DNA from: Phytoactinopolyspora limicola
Lineage (GTDB): Bacteria > Actinomycetota > Actinomycetes > Jiangellales > Jiangellaceae
NCBI RefSeq assembly: GCF_011320225.1
Contig: NZ_JAAOEN010000001.1
Span: 289,642 to 353,641 of the forward strand
DNA length: 64,000 bases
Reading direction: 5' to 3'
Part shown: positions 1-8,423 of the stretch, piece after piece
How the letters are laid out: every line of letters begins with the position of its first letter
How positions within the stretch are numbered: the stretch's first letter is position 1
Translations under genes and position numbers: made by a program
The notes under the pieces: model-generated
Told to the model about the DNA's origin: nothing
What the model saw: only the letters and a program-made list of their open reading frames with translations
Database searches by the model: none

Positions 1-113
1 TGCTCATCGACCGAGTGACGGGACACGGCGGCACATCGGGTCACCTCCCGTGTGACTGACGGATCGCCCGCCGCGCACCCGGCCGGACTCCGGCGTCGTC
101 TACTGTCGGCGGC

Positions 114-1004
114 ATGACGTACTCCATCATCGCGCGTGACCCCGAAACGGGCTATATGGGCGTGGCCACCCAGTCCCAGGCCTTCGCCGTGGGGGCCAGC
201 GTGCCTTGGGCGGCACCTGGGTACGGACTAGTGGCTACCCAATCGATGGGTGAACCCATGTACGGCGACCTGGGGCTCGACGCGCTCCGCGCCGGACTCA
301 CCGCCACGGAGGCACTACGCGCGCTGCGCAGCGTCGATCCGCACCCGGAACGGCGGCAGGTCGGCATGGTGGATACCTACGGCGGCATCGACATCTACAC
401 CGGCGACGCGTGTGTGAGTGCCGCCGGTCATCTCGTCGGCGACTCGTGCGCCGCGCTGGCGAACATCGTGCGAGGTCCTCGGGTGTGGGAGAGCATGGTG
501 GAGGCCTACGAAAAGTCGACGGGCTGGCTACCCCGCCGGCTGGTCGCCGCACTCGAAGCGGCGGAAGCGGCCGGTGGCGACGAACGCGGCCAGCGCTCCG
601 CGGCCATCCTGGTGGTCCGGGCCGAGCGCAGCGGGCGGCCGTGGCGGGACACCGTCGCCGACCTTCGGATCGACGACCACCCGGAGCCGTTGGTCGAGAT
701 CAGCCGGATGGTCGAGCACAACTGGCGTTACCACCGCACCGTGATGGCGTTCGAGCTCGCCTTGGACGGACGCCCCGACGAAGCTGTCGGCCAGTTGCCG
801 GACGACGTGAACGTGGCGGAACAGGATTCCGACCTCATCCTGTGGCGGGCCATCATCCTCGCCCTGGCCGGCCGTCTCGACGAAGCACGTCAGCTGGCTG
901 CCGCGCTGGCCGAGCAGGCACCGGACTTCGCGGCGGTGGCCCGGCGCTTCGGCGAGGCGGGGCTGGTCGAGCCGGAGATCCTGCGCACGATCCTGCCGGA
1001 GTAG
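114..1004 (+). CDS. DUF1028 family protein
   Basis: The 296-residue product starts with the MTYSIIARDPETG type opening and the GVATQSQAFAVGA segment that mark the DUF1028 family, an Ntn-hydrolase-like fold whose reaction is not settled. The last 90 or so residues form an Ala/Leu/Arg-rich helical tail resembling a tetratricopeptide-like extension, also usual in the longer family members. No signal peptide is visible, so it should be cytoplasmic. The gene stands alone on the plus strand; the 113 bases before it, up to the window edge, show no clear promoter, and the Shine-Dalgarno match is weak. The family call is firm; the function is unknown. Confidence 0.85.
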   Translation: MTYSIIARDPETGYMGVATQSQAFAVGASVPWAAPGYGLVATQSMGEPMYGDLGLDALRAGLTATEALRALRSVDPHPERRQVGMVDTYGGIDIYTGDACVSAAGHLVGDSCAALANIVRGPRVWESMVEAYEKSTGWLPRRLVAALEAAEAAGGDERGQRSAAILVVRAERSGRPWRDTVADLRIDDHPEPLVEISRMVEHNWRYHRTVMAFELALDGRPDEAVGQLPDDVNVAEQDSDLILWRAIILALAGRLDEARQLAAALAEQAPDFAAVARRFGEAGLVEPEILRTILPE

Positions 1005-1070
1005 CAGTTCGTCGGCGGGTGAGAGCACGGAGGCCGCTCTCAGGTTTGCCCGTTCCGCACTCCGACACCA

Positions 1071-1124
1071 TTGACATGCAGCCAAACGGCTGCCTATTGT
1101 TGAAATGCAGCCATTCGGTTGCAT
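1071..1124 (+). promoter_or_regulatory. Promoter with two embedded operator palindromes upstream of the ArsR-type gene
   Basis: A TTGACA box at 1071-1076 and a TATTGT box at 1095-1100 are 18 bases apart, a good sigma-70-type promoter. Two related palindromes sit on it. The first, GCAGCC-4-GGCTGC, fills the spacer at 1078-1093. The second, ATGCAGCC-4-GGTTGCAT, covers 1105-1124 just downstream of the -10 box. Their centres are 29 bases apart. This is the layout expected for repression by the winged-helix protein encoded at 1142. Confidence 0.7.
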
Positions 1125-1141
1125 GAATGGAGTGGATCGCG

Positions 1142-1936
1142 ATGGGCGACGTCTTCAAGGCACTGGCAGATCCGCACCGGCGCCGGCTATTGGACAGCTT
1201 GAACGAGCACAACGGGCAGAACCTGCGCGATCTGTGCTCAGGGCTCAACATGGCGCGGCAGTCGGTCAGCAAGCACCTGGCAGTGCTCGAGGCCGCGAAC
1301 CTGGTGACCACGTTGCGGCAGGGCCGGGAGAAGCTGCACTTTCTCAACGCCGAACCCATCAACGCCATCGCCGAGCGCTGGATCCAGCAATACCACCGCC
1401 ACCGCGTGCGCACCCTCGCCGACCTCAAAACCGCATTGGAGGCCACCATGGGCGACACCGAGTTCGTCTACACCACCTACATCAAGACCACCCCCGAACG
1501 GCTCTGGCAAGCGCTCACCGACCCCACCTTCACCCGCCGCTACTGGGGTCTGGAGTTCGTCACCGACTGGACCCCCGGGGCGCCGATGAGCTGGAAGGAT
1601 GGCGACGTCACCCTCTCCGACGCGGAGCAGGTAGTCCTGGCGGCGGAACCGCCGCACCGGCTCTCGTATACGTGGCACGCCGTCACGCCGGAGTGGGCCG
1701 CCGCACACAACATCAGCGACGAACTGCGCGATACCCTCGCCAGCGAACGCCGGTCGAAAGTGACCTTCGAGATCGAACCTCTTGGTGCGACGGTGAAGTT
1801 GACCGTGATACACGACGACTTCGAGCCCGGCAGCACCATGCGCGAGATGGTGAGCACCGGCTGGCCAGAACTGATCAGCGGCCTCAAGACCCTCCTGGAG
1901 ACTGGCCAGCCACTTCCCGCCGCTGACGCCACCTGA
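1142..1936 (+). CDS. ArsR-type HTH regulator fused to an SRPBCC/AHSA1 domain
   Basis: Residues 1-95 are an ArsR-family winged helix (MGDVFKALADPHRRRLLDSL, then the recognition helix region NMARQSVSKHLAVLE). Residues 105-264 form an SRPBCC domain of the AHSA1 type. Such fusions are known in actinobacteria and are thought to sense a small hydrophobic ligand. I choose the ATG at 1142 because GGAG at 1129-1132 is well placed for it; an ATG at 1127 would add five residues and leave no ribosome site. Two palindromes overlapping the promoter suggest that it regulates itself. It converges on the YdeI-like gene across a strong hairpin. Confidence 0.88.
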   Translation: MGDVFKALADPHRRRLLDSLNEHNGQNLRDLCSGLNMARQSVSKHLAVLEAANLVTTLRQGREKLHFLNAEPINAIAERWIQQYHRHRVRTLADLKTALEATMGDTEFVYTTYIKTTPERLWQALTDPTFTRRYWGLEFVTDWTPGAPMSWKDGDVTLSDAEQVVLAAEPPHRLSYTWHAVTPEWAAAHNISDELRDTLASERRSKVTFEIEPLGATVKLTVIHDDFEPGSTMREMVSTGWPELISGLKTLLETGQPLPAADAT

Positions 1937-1944
1937 GAATTCCG

Positions 1945-1980
1945 GCCGGCCGGGTAGAGCACCCGTCTTACCCGGCCGGC
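1945..1980. terminator. Bidirectional terminator hairpin
   Basis: Twelve bases at 1945-1956 (GCCGGCCGGGTA) pair perfectly with 1969-1980 around a 12-base loop. The hairpin lies between two convergent genes and its right arm includes the last codons and stop of the minus-strand gene. There is no clear T-run, as is common in actinobacteria. Confidence 0.65.
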
Positions 1981-2330
1981 TCCACCACCCAGGTGCCACC
2001 AGCCTTGGCCATCTCAATCGCGGCGAATCCCCGCTCGGTCATCAACCCTTGTTCGGTCATCGTCGCCGCACGTTGCCGATTGAGCTGGCTCCACCGGCTG
2101 CGCCGACGCCGGGGGCTGAACCGCAAGCGGGAACTCTCGGCGTCGTTCTTGCGATGCACGCTGTCGATCCACCCGAAACACAGCGCCTGCTCGACCGCCT
2201 CGTGATAGCGGATGCTCGGAGTGCTGCTGTCCTTGTGGTAGATGACCAGCCATACCTCCGTCTCGACACACGAGTTCCGCGCCAACCAGGAACGCCATTC
2301 GTCAGGGGTACGGGCGATGACGGTGTCCAT
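1968..2330 (-). CDS. YdeI/OmpD-associated family protein, C-terminally short
   Basis: The 120 residues match the N-terminal part of the YdeI family: a DEWRSWLARN opening, the EAVEQALCFGWIDS motif and the FSPRRRRSRWSQLN motif. Family members are usually about 190 residues and continue with a helical domain after the region that here reads AAIEMAKAGGTWVV. This product stops there, at the terminator hairpin, so it is probably truncated. Whether it still folds is unclear. It starts two bases after the VOC gene stop and is probably co-transcribed with it, under the WYL regulator encoded opposite. Confidence 0.75.
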   Translation of the reverse strand: MDTVIARTPDEWRSWLARNSCVETEVWLVIYHKDSSTPSIRYHEAVEQALCFGWIDSVHRKNDAESSRLRFSPRRRRSRWSQLNRQRAATMTEQGLMTERGFAAIEMAKAGGTWVVEPAG

Positions 2331-2331
2331 G

Positions 2332-2748
2332 TCAGGCCCCCGTCCGAGCCGTCAGCATGTCCAGGTAGTGCTGGTTGTACATCACACCGAGCACGTTGCC
2401 GAACGGGTCGACCACCGAGGCGGTAGTAAAACCTGGACCGCGTTCGATCGGCCCCTGGTGGACCGTGGCCCCCATGTCGAGCAGCCGATCGAAGCTCGCC
2501 TGAACATCGTCGACCGCCCAGTACGCCACCACACCCCCGGGTTTGTCCGTGCTGCCGTGCGGGGAGAAGCTGCTGTTGAGCAGACCGAACTCGTGCAGGT
2601 AGTCGCCGATGCGGAACTCGATGTACGCCGGGTCGCCCTCAACGGGGCGCACGAAGTACGGCTCGACGCCGAACAGTTCGGTGTACCAAGCCTGCGCGGC
2701 CCGGAGGTCGTCGGCGAAAAAGGTGGTCGTGGTCAGTCCCCGCAACAT
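2332..2748 (-). CDS. VOC (glyoxalase/bleomycin resistance) family protein
   Basis: The 138-residue product has the VOC pattern of paired beta-alpha-beta-beta-beta modules, with FFADDLRAAQAWYTELFG at the N-terminus and SVVDPFGNVLGVMYN near the C-terminus. Such proteins bind a metal and act as isomerases, dioxygenases or drug-binding proteins; the substrate cannot be read from sequence. I place the start at the ATG ending at 2748 because AAAGGA lies six bases before it; an upstream ATG at 2763 would swallow that site. It heads a two-gene minus-strand unit and is divergent from a WYL regulator, which likely controls it. Confidence 0.82.
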   Translation of the reverse strand: MLRGLTTTTFFADDLRAAQAWYTELFGVEPYFVRPVEGDPAYIEFRIGDYLHEFGLLNSSFSPHGSTDKPGGVVAYWAVDDVQASFDRLLDMGATVHQGPIERGPGFTTASVVDPFGNVLGVMYNQHYLDMLTARTGA

Positions 2749-2815
2749 GGCGTGTCCTTTCATCGTGGCGGATGATCCGCTGTCTTCTGAACAATCTCCA
2801 TCCTGCGCCCTAAAA

Positions 2816-2832
2816 TGCTCATCTATTGAGCA
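2816..2832. promoter_or_regulatory. Palindrome in the VOC/WYL divergent promoter
   Basis: TGCTCA at 2816-2821 and TGAGCA at 2827-2832 form a perfect inverted repeat around five bases. It is 22 bases from the WYL start codon, inside an AT-rich divergent promoter region, and is the best candidate operator for that regulator. Confidence 0.5.
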
Positions 2833-2853
2833 GGTTTATGAGAGAATTTTTCT

Positions 2854-3804
2854 ATGCGAGCGGATCGCCTCGTCGCCGCACTTCTTTTGATGCAAACTCG
2901 CGGCCGGGTCACCGCAGCGGAGCTGGCCGACGAGCTCGAAGTATCGGTGGCCACTGCCCGCCGCGACCTCGAAGCCCTGTCCACAGCGGGTATTCCGGTG
3001 TATCCACAACCCGGCCGGGGCGGCGGCTGGTCACTGGTTGGTGGCGCCCGAACCGACCTGAGCGGCTTAACGGCCACCGAGGCACAAGCACTGTTCCTCC
3101 TGGTCGGGCCGGCCGCGGCGATATCCGATGAGGCGAAAGCGGCGTTGCGCAAGCTGGTCGGGGCACTACCACAGACGTTTCGAGCCGACGCCCAGGCCGC
3201 GGCCGAAGCCACCATGATCGACCCCGCGCGATGGGGCGAGCGTGATCGCGACCGCCCAGAGCTGGTCAACACGCTCCAGGCCGCCGTCGTCCAACGGCGG
3301 AAAGTCCGCCTCACCTACGTCGGCAGCTCACGCGAACAGACTGAACGCCTGGTCGACCCGTGGGGCCTGGTCGACAAAGACGACACCTGGTATTTGCTCG
3401 CCGGCACCGAACGCGGCCAGCGGACATTCCGCGTCGACCGCATCGTTCTGGCGGAGCCGACCGACTTGCGCGCCGAGCGTCCCGACGAATTCACGCTCGC
3501 CGCCGCGTGGCAGGACGTCGTCGACACGGTCGAGCAGCGCCGATCACGCACCTGGGCCACCGTCATCATCGCTACTCGGTTCGTTCCGATCCTGCAAGAT
3601 CAGTTCGGGCGGCACTGCCATACCGTCGGCGAACTCGACGATGGGCGCACCAAGGTCAGGCTCGCCGCGCCGACACCGTTGGACATCGCCCGCAATCTCG
3701 CCGGCTGGGGTGCCATGATCGACGTCGTCGACCCGCCTGAAGTCCAGGCGATACTCGCCCGGATCGGCGCCGAACTCGCCGACAAATACGCCCGCCCGCA
3801 CTAG
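2854..3804 (+). CDS. WYL-domain transcriptional regulator
   Basis: Residues 1-60 are a DeoR/HTH_11-type winged helix (MRADRLVAALLLMQTRGRVT, then ELADELEVSVATARRDLEAL). Residues 135-215 are a WYL domain, with the TWYLLAGTERGQRTFRVDRI segment giving the name motif, followed by a WCX-type C-terminal extension. At 316 residues it has the usual family length. These are ligand-sensing repressors or activators, often of the gene next door, here the VOC/YdeI pair. A palindrome lies directly upstream. The gene converges on the SARP gene with only nine bases between the stops. Confidence 0.88.
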   Translation: MRADRLVAALLLMQTRGRVTAAELADELEVSVATARRDLEALSTAGIPVYPQPGRGGGWSLVGGARTDLSGLTATEAQALFLLVGPAAAISDEAKAALRKLVGALPQTFRADAQAAAEATMIDPARWGERDRDRPELVNTLQAAVVQRRKVRLTYVGSSREQTERLVDPWGLVDKDDTWYLLAGTERGQRTFRVDRIVLAEPTDLRAERPDEFTLAAAWQDVVDTVEQRRSRTWATVIIATRFVPILQDQFGRHCHTVGELDDGRTKVRLAAPTPLDIARNLAGWGAMIDVVDPPEVQAILARIGAELADKYARPH

Positions 3805-3813
3805 TGCGACACA

Positions 3814-6800
3814 CTAGTGTGTGGCGCCGGCCAGCCAAGGATGGTCGCGCAGCAGCGCAGGCCGGGCCAGCCCGTGATCATCACGGATCAACTGCGCCTG
3901 CCGCTGTTGCCGGACCACCTCCGCGTCGTCGGTGCCAACCAATGCCGCAACTTCACACCCGGTGGCTCGCACTCGTGGATCGGCGCTACCCGCGGCAACC
4001 GCAGCGGCGTCGGCAGCAGCGGCGGTCGCCGCGGGATCGTCTCTGCCGGTGAGCAGTATGACTCTGGCCAGCGACTCGATAGCCTCGGCCGACAGACCGG
4101 CGTCAAGCAAGCGGCGTGCTGCCCCCAGATGCAACTCCACTGCGTCACCGGCCGCGCCGTCATGTTCGGCGAGTACCGCCCGGCATTGCAACACCCGCCC
4201 GTCCACCTCGCTGAACCGACCGATGATCCCGCCCCGCTCCAAGGTCTCAACCATGCCGCGAGCTGTTTCCACGTCGCCGGCGAACAACGTGGCCCGGGCA
4301 AGCGCCACTCGGGCGGATATCGCGGCCTCCGGTAGTTCCAGTTCGTCGAGAAAGGCCAGCGCTTCCCGCAGAAGCAACGCCGCGCCCGCATGGTCGCCCT
4401 GCGCCCCGCCCACGATCGCCCTGCGCAGCGCAGCTCGCTGCTGGCCCCAGCGGTCGGGGCATGCTCGGTACCAATTCGCGGCTTCGATGAAGTTCTCGTC
4501 GGCCTCGGCCAGCCGGCCTCTGACCAGGGCGCCCAGGCCACGCACCATGGCGCAGCCGGCGATCGTCCATGGGTCGCCGGTCGCCGCCGAGACTTCCCGA
4601 GCCTCACCCAAGATCGCGTCGCCTTCCTCCCATCGTCCTAGCCGGTGCAACGCATGGGCCCTGGCCAGCAAGGCGAAACCGACCTCTGGCAGGCGGCAGT
4701 CCGGGTGCACCGACGCCAGCCGCGCCGCCTGCTCGCCATAACGCACCGCCTCGTCGGCATGTCCGAAAACCGATCCCAGGTGGGTTGCCCAGGCGAGTGC
4801 TCGCACCCGGATCTCCACGTCCCGGGCGGGAAGGTCCAACGAACGGACCACTATGCCCCAATCGGGCGCTCGACCTTCACGCATCCATGCGACATACCCG
4901 AGAACTCCGACGAATTCCTGAGCCAACGCCCCGAGACGCCGCTGAACAGCGTTGTTGTGCGCCGCGCGGATGTTCGAGTCGTCCCTCATCAGCGCGGCGA
5001 CGGCCCTGGCCTGCCGTTCGGTCGTCAGCGCCGGCATCTGCTCGCGGGCTAGCTCGACATATACCTGTGCGTGGGCGACGACGGCCCGCTGCTCTAGTCC
5101 CGATGCCCGGAGACGCTCGGCGGCATAGGCGCGCATGGTCTCAAGCAGCCGGAGCCGAGCACTGCCGTCCGGGCCGGTCTCGGCCTGCACCATCGAGCGG
5201 GACACGAGCCGTTCGATACTGTCCATGGCCTGGGTTTCGCTGCCGCCCAGCCGGACGCAGACCTGCCGGGCATGTCGCACTGCGAACGAGCCACGGAACA
5301 CCGACAGCGCCTCGAACACCCGCCGGTCTCCCTCGTCGAGCAGGTCGTAACTCCAGTCGATGACGGCCTCAAGAGTGCGATGCCGGGCCGCTGCCATCCG
5401 CGCGCCGTGACTGAGCAGGCTAAACCGGTCGTCCAGCAAGCGAGCCACCTCATCGATGCCGAGCACTCGGATCCGCACCGCGGCCAGCTCCATGGCGAGG
5501 GGCAGCCCGTCCAGCTGGCGGCAGATGGAGGTCACGGTCCGCCTCCGGTCGTCGTCGACCTGCAGGTCCGGCTGGGTGGCACGCACCCGGTCGAGAAAGA
5601 GCCGCACGGCGGGATCGTCGTGCAGCGGGTCGACGACGTACACGCTCTCGCCGGGCACGTTGAGCGCTTCTCTACTGGTGGCAAGGATGTGGGTGGCCGT
5701 GGTCCGGTTGAGCAGCGCCGACGTCAGGACCGCGACATCTTCGGTCAGATGCTCGCAGTTGTCCAGAATCAGCAGGAGCCGCCGGTCGGCCAGGACGTCA
5801 CACAGCATGTCCAGAGCCCGGCGGGCGCGGCTGCTCGTCGTCACCGATCTCGACGACGGCACTACCGGGCCGAGCGCTTCGAGCACGGCTCCGGCGAGGT
5901 CGTCGCCGCGGCGGTATTCGATCAGGTCGACAACGGTGACACCGTGCGCCGCCACCGGGGCACAGGAGTCCACCAGCACCTGGGTGGCCTCCATGGCCAG
6001 GCGGGTTTTGCCCACGCCGCCCGGACCCGTCAGCGTGAGCAGCCGGGCGCTCGCCACGAGCGCGGCTACCTCATCGAGATCATCCTGACGGCCCACGAAC
6101 GACGTCGCCGGCCGAGCGATCCGGACCGGCCCAGGGAACCGCATGCCGCCGCGACGAGGATCTTTCTGGTGCAGGATGATCAATTCCAGTTCTCGCAGCC
6201 GCGGGCTAGGATCCAGGCCGAACCGCTCTCTCAGCTGACGCCTAGCCTCCACATAGACCTCGCTGGCTTCGGCTTGCCGGCCTTGGCCATAGAGACCCAG
6301 CATCCGCAACGCCCACAGCTCTTCGATGCCGGGATGCCGGCCTGTGGCGTCGACCAAGATCTCGGCGACCTCGTCGTATCGGCCACGCTCGATCTCCAGT
6401 GCCAGCCACTCCTGCAGCACCTGGAGCCGCAACTCCGCCAGCCGGTCGGCCTCCTTCACCAGCGCTGGCACGTGCTGCAGATCGGAGTAGGCCCGGTCCC
6501 CCCGCCACTGACCCAACGCGTGGGCGTACATCTCGCTGGCCGGCTCAACCTCCATCGCCGCACGTAGTTCACGCGCCCGGCGCACGGCACGTTCGAAGCG
6601 GGTCACGTCGACGGCGTCGGGCGGCAGATCCAGCACGTACCCACGTTCAACGGCGCGCAGCAGGTCCGGTCCAACGGCACGGCGTAGAGCGGACACGCGG
6701 GCCTGCACCGTATTCCGCGCCGACTCACCGGGCGGATCCGCGGTCGCCTCACCCCACACCTGATGCAGCACCTCGGACGTGGTGACCGGCTGGCCGGGCC

Positions 6801-6951
6801 GCGAGGCCAGTAGCGCGAGCAGGCCACGGCTGCGACGCCCGGTCAGCCGGACGACGTTGCCTCCAAGAGAAACACTGAATCCGCCGAGGACCCGGATGTC
6901 CACGGCACCATGGTGTCCCCTGGCAGCGTCCGCTGGCACTGGGTGGGACAC
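3814..6951 (-). CDS. SARP-type regulator with BTAD, NB-ARC ATPase and TPR-like C-terminus
   Basis: The 1045-residue protein begins with an OmpR-type DNA-binding domain (about residues 16-95, IRVLGGFSVSLGG to YVLDLP), followed by a bacterial transcriptional activator domain (about 105-250). An NB-ARC ATPase follows, with Walker A GPGGVGKT near residue 310 and Walker B LLLILDNCEH near 390. The remaining 400 residues are helical repeats. This is the AfsR/large-SARP architecture, which in Streptomyces activates secondary metabolism or other gene sets. No biosynthetic cluster lies next to it. Its start is 12 bases from the stop of the ferredoxin reductase gene, so it may be transcribed with or after the catabolic operon and help control it. 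Confidence 0.88.
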   Translation of the reverse strand: MSHPVPADAARGHHGAVDIRVLGGFSVSLGGNVVRLTGRRSRGLLALLASRPGQPVTTSEVLHQVWGEATADPPGESARNTVQARVSALRRAVGPDLLRAVERGYVLDLPPDAVDVTRFERAVRRARELRAAMEVEPASEMYAHALGQWRGDRAYSDLQHVPALVKEADRLAELRLQVLQEWLALEIERGRYDEVAEILVDATGRHPGIEELWALRMLGLYGQGRQAEASEVYVEARRQLRERFGLDPSPRLRELELIILHQKDPRRGGMRFPGPVRIARPATSFVGRQDDLDEVAALVASARLLTLTGPGGVGKTRLAMEATQVLVDSCAPVAAHGVTVVDLIEYRRGDDLAGAVLEALGPVVPSSRSVTTSSRARRALDMLCDVLADRRLLLILDNCEHLTEDVAVLTSALLNRTTATHILATSREALNVPGESVYVVDPLHDDPAVRLFLDRVRATQPDLQVDDDRRRTVTSICRQLDGLPLAMELAAVRIRVLGIDEVARLLDDRFSLLSHGARMAAARHRTLEAVIDWSYDLLDEGDRRVFEALSVFRGSFAVRHARQVCVRLGGSETQAMDSIERLVSRSMVQAETGPDGSARLRLLETMRAYAAERLRASGLEQRAVVAHAQVYVELAREQMPALTTERQARAVAALMRDDSNIRAAHNNAVQRRLGALAQEFVGVLGYVAWMREGRAPDWGIVVRSLDLPARDVEIRVRALAWATHLGSVFGHADEAVRYGEQAARLASVHPDCRLPEVGFALLARAHALHRLGRWEEGDAILGEAREVSAATGDPWTIAGCAMVRGLGALVRGRLAEADENFIEAANWYRACPDRWGQQRAALRRAIVGGAQGDHAGAALLLREALAFLDELELPEAAISARVALARATLFAGDVETARGMVETLERGGIIGRFSEVDGRVLQCRAVLAEHDGAAGDAVELHLGAARRLLDAGLSAEAIESLARVILLTGRDDPAATAAAADAAAVAAGSADPRVRATGCEVAALVGTDDAEVVRQQRQAQLIRDDHGLARPALLRDHPWLAGATH

Positions 6952-6963
6952 CAGCTACCTCCT

Positions 6964-8139
6964 TCAGGGCTCGACGACGTCACCCCAGGGCACCTGATCG
7001 CGAATGGCCCGGCTGTACTGGGCCAGTCGTCGAGCGGCATTCACACACAGAGCCCCGCGGAGGACGCCGTCCCTGCCGAACAGGGCCACCATCGAGGTAT
7101 CGTCCATCCGCTCGACGTGGACCTGCTCGGCCGCGTTCGCCCGACCCACAAAACGCATCTTCGCGTTGAACTGGTCGGACCAGAAGTATGGAACTGGAGT
7201 GTATGCCTCGTCCGCCCCCAACAGCGACGCCGCGGCGTGTCGTCCCTGTTCAACCGCGTTGGTCCACTGTTCTACCCGCATCTCCTCGTCGAACAGAGCG
7301 TTGTACCAGCGGGTGACGTCTCCGGCGGCGACGACGCCGGGCACCGATGTGCGCAGGCTTTTGTCACACACCACGCCGTCGGCCAGCCGCACGCCACTAC
7401 CTTCCAGCCACCCGGTCGCTGGTGTGACGCCCACCCCGGCCACCACCAGATCGGCGGAGAGCACGGTGCCGTTGTGGAGCCGGATCTTGCTGCCACCGGC
7501 GCCAGGGTCAATGCCGTCCAGAACACTTCCGCAGTGCAGTTGCACGCCGTGTGCCTCCTGGTGCGTCCGGAACCACTGCCCTACTTCGTCGCCCAGCACC
7601 CGCGTCAGTGGCACCGGAGCAAGCTCGACGACGGAAACATCCAGGCCCATTTCGCTGGCCGTCGCAGCCACTTCGAGCCCAATGAACCCGGCACCCAGCA
7701 CCACCAGGTGCCGCCCCGGTATCAGCTGCCCATGCAGGGCGACGGCATCGTCGACGGTCCGCAGGATGTTGACGGGCCCGACATCGCCCAGCGTGCTCAG
7801 CGTCTTCGGGGTGGATCCGGTGGCGAGCACCATCCCGTCGTACTCCTCCGGTGTTCCGTCATCGAGAACGACGATACGCCGAGCCGGATCCAGGGCCGTC
7901 GCACGGCGACCAAGGCGTAACTCGACGCCGGCGTCGGCATACCATTCGGGCGCCCGCAGGTGGACCTTGTCGACTTCAGGGCCCTGGTGCAGCGCCTCCT
8001 TGGATAGCGGCGGGCGGTCGTACGGCAGGTGCGGCTCGGCTCCGATCAGCACGATCTCGCCGGCGTACCCGTGGTCACGGAGTCCTTCGATCGCGTGCAC
8101 GGCCGCCAGCGACGCCCCCACCACGACGACGCGGCGCAC
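6964..8139 (-). CDS. FAD/NAD(P)-dependent ferredoxin reductase
   Basis: The 391-residue protein has the BphA4/class III oxidoreductase layout. There is an N-terminal FAD site (VVVVGASLAAVHAIEGL), an NAD site near residue 145 (VVLGAGFIGLEVAATASEMG), the second FAD motif SVPGVVAAGDVTRW near 265, and a C-terminal reductase domain from about 315. It passes electrons from NAD(P)H to a ferredoxin. The ferredoxin gene ends three bases before it, so the two form an electron-transfer pair. In this island their likely customer is the Rieske dioxygenase at 22961-24813, although a P450 elsewhere in the genome cannot be excluded. Confidence 0.9.
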   Translation of the reverse strand: MRRVVVVGASLAAVHAIEGLRDHGYAGEIVLIGAEPHLPYDRPPLSKEALHQGPEVDKVHLRAPEWYADAGVELRLGRRATALDPARRIVVLDDGTPEEYDGMVLATGSTPKTLSTLGDVGPVNILRTVDDAVALHGQLIPGRHLVVLGAGFIGLEVAATASEMGLDVSVVELAPVPLTRVLGDEVGQWFRTHQEAHGVQLHCGSVLDGIDPGAGGSKIRLHNGTVLSADLVVAGVGVTPATGWLEGSGVRLADGVVCDKSLRTSVPGVVAAGDVTRWYNALFDEEMRVEQWTNAVEQGRHAAASLLGADEAYTPVPYFWSDQFNAKMRFVGRANAAEQVHVERMDDTSMVALFGRDGVLRGALCVNAARRLAQYSRAIRDQVPWGDVVEP

Positions 8140-8142
8140 GGA

Positions 8143-8346
8143 TCAGCCGTTCTCGACCGTGATGGCGCGCGCCGGGCAGACCCGGGCCGCGGAGTCCACT
8201 TGTGCACGCAGATCGTCCGTGGGGGTCTCCTGCAGCAGGATCGCTTTGCCGGCGGATTCGTCCAGGTCGAACACGGCCGGAGCTTCCATCATGCAGCAGG
8301 CGTATCCCTGACATGCCTGCAGGTCGACGATCACCTTCATGGACAT
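8143..8346 (-). CDS. 3Fe-4S type ferredoxin
   Basis: The 67-residue protein reads MSMKVIVDLQACQGYACCMM and ends with ARVCPARAITVENG. Cys12, Cys18 and Cys57, with a Tyr at the usual fourth ligand position and a CP pair, fit a [3Fe-4S] cluster of the kind that serves P450s and some actinobacterial dioxygenases. Phenanthrene dioxygenase of Nocardioides sp. KP7 is known to use such a ferredoxin, PhdC. The start is chosen at 8346 because GGAGGA precedes it at the right spacing; a longer reading would run through unrelated sequence. It is followed by its reductase after three bases. Confidence 0.9.
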   Translation of the reverse strand: MSMKVIVDLQACQGYACCMMEAPAVFDLDESAGKAILLQETPTDDLRAQVDSAARVCPARAITVENG

Positions 8347-8423
8347 GTCGTGTCCTCCTCCATCCGGTTGGCCAGTACGTTCAGCCTCGGTATCGTCAGC
8401 GATCATGTGAGCGGACGGCGGTG

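Noticed and set aside
410..1126. A 238-codon Arg/Gly-rich frame overlapping the DUF1028 gene
   Set aside because: Its composition is that of an off-frame reading of GC-rich coding sequence and it conflicts with a well-supported gene.
5272..6567. A 431-codon open frame on the plus strand
   Set aside because: It is antisense to the SARP gene, which has Walker motifs and complete domains. The frame shows no family features.
3814..6951. Pathway regulator of an antibiotic gene cluster
   Set aside because: The SARP architecture suggested it, but no polyketide, peptide or other biosynthetic genes are in the neighbourhood.
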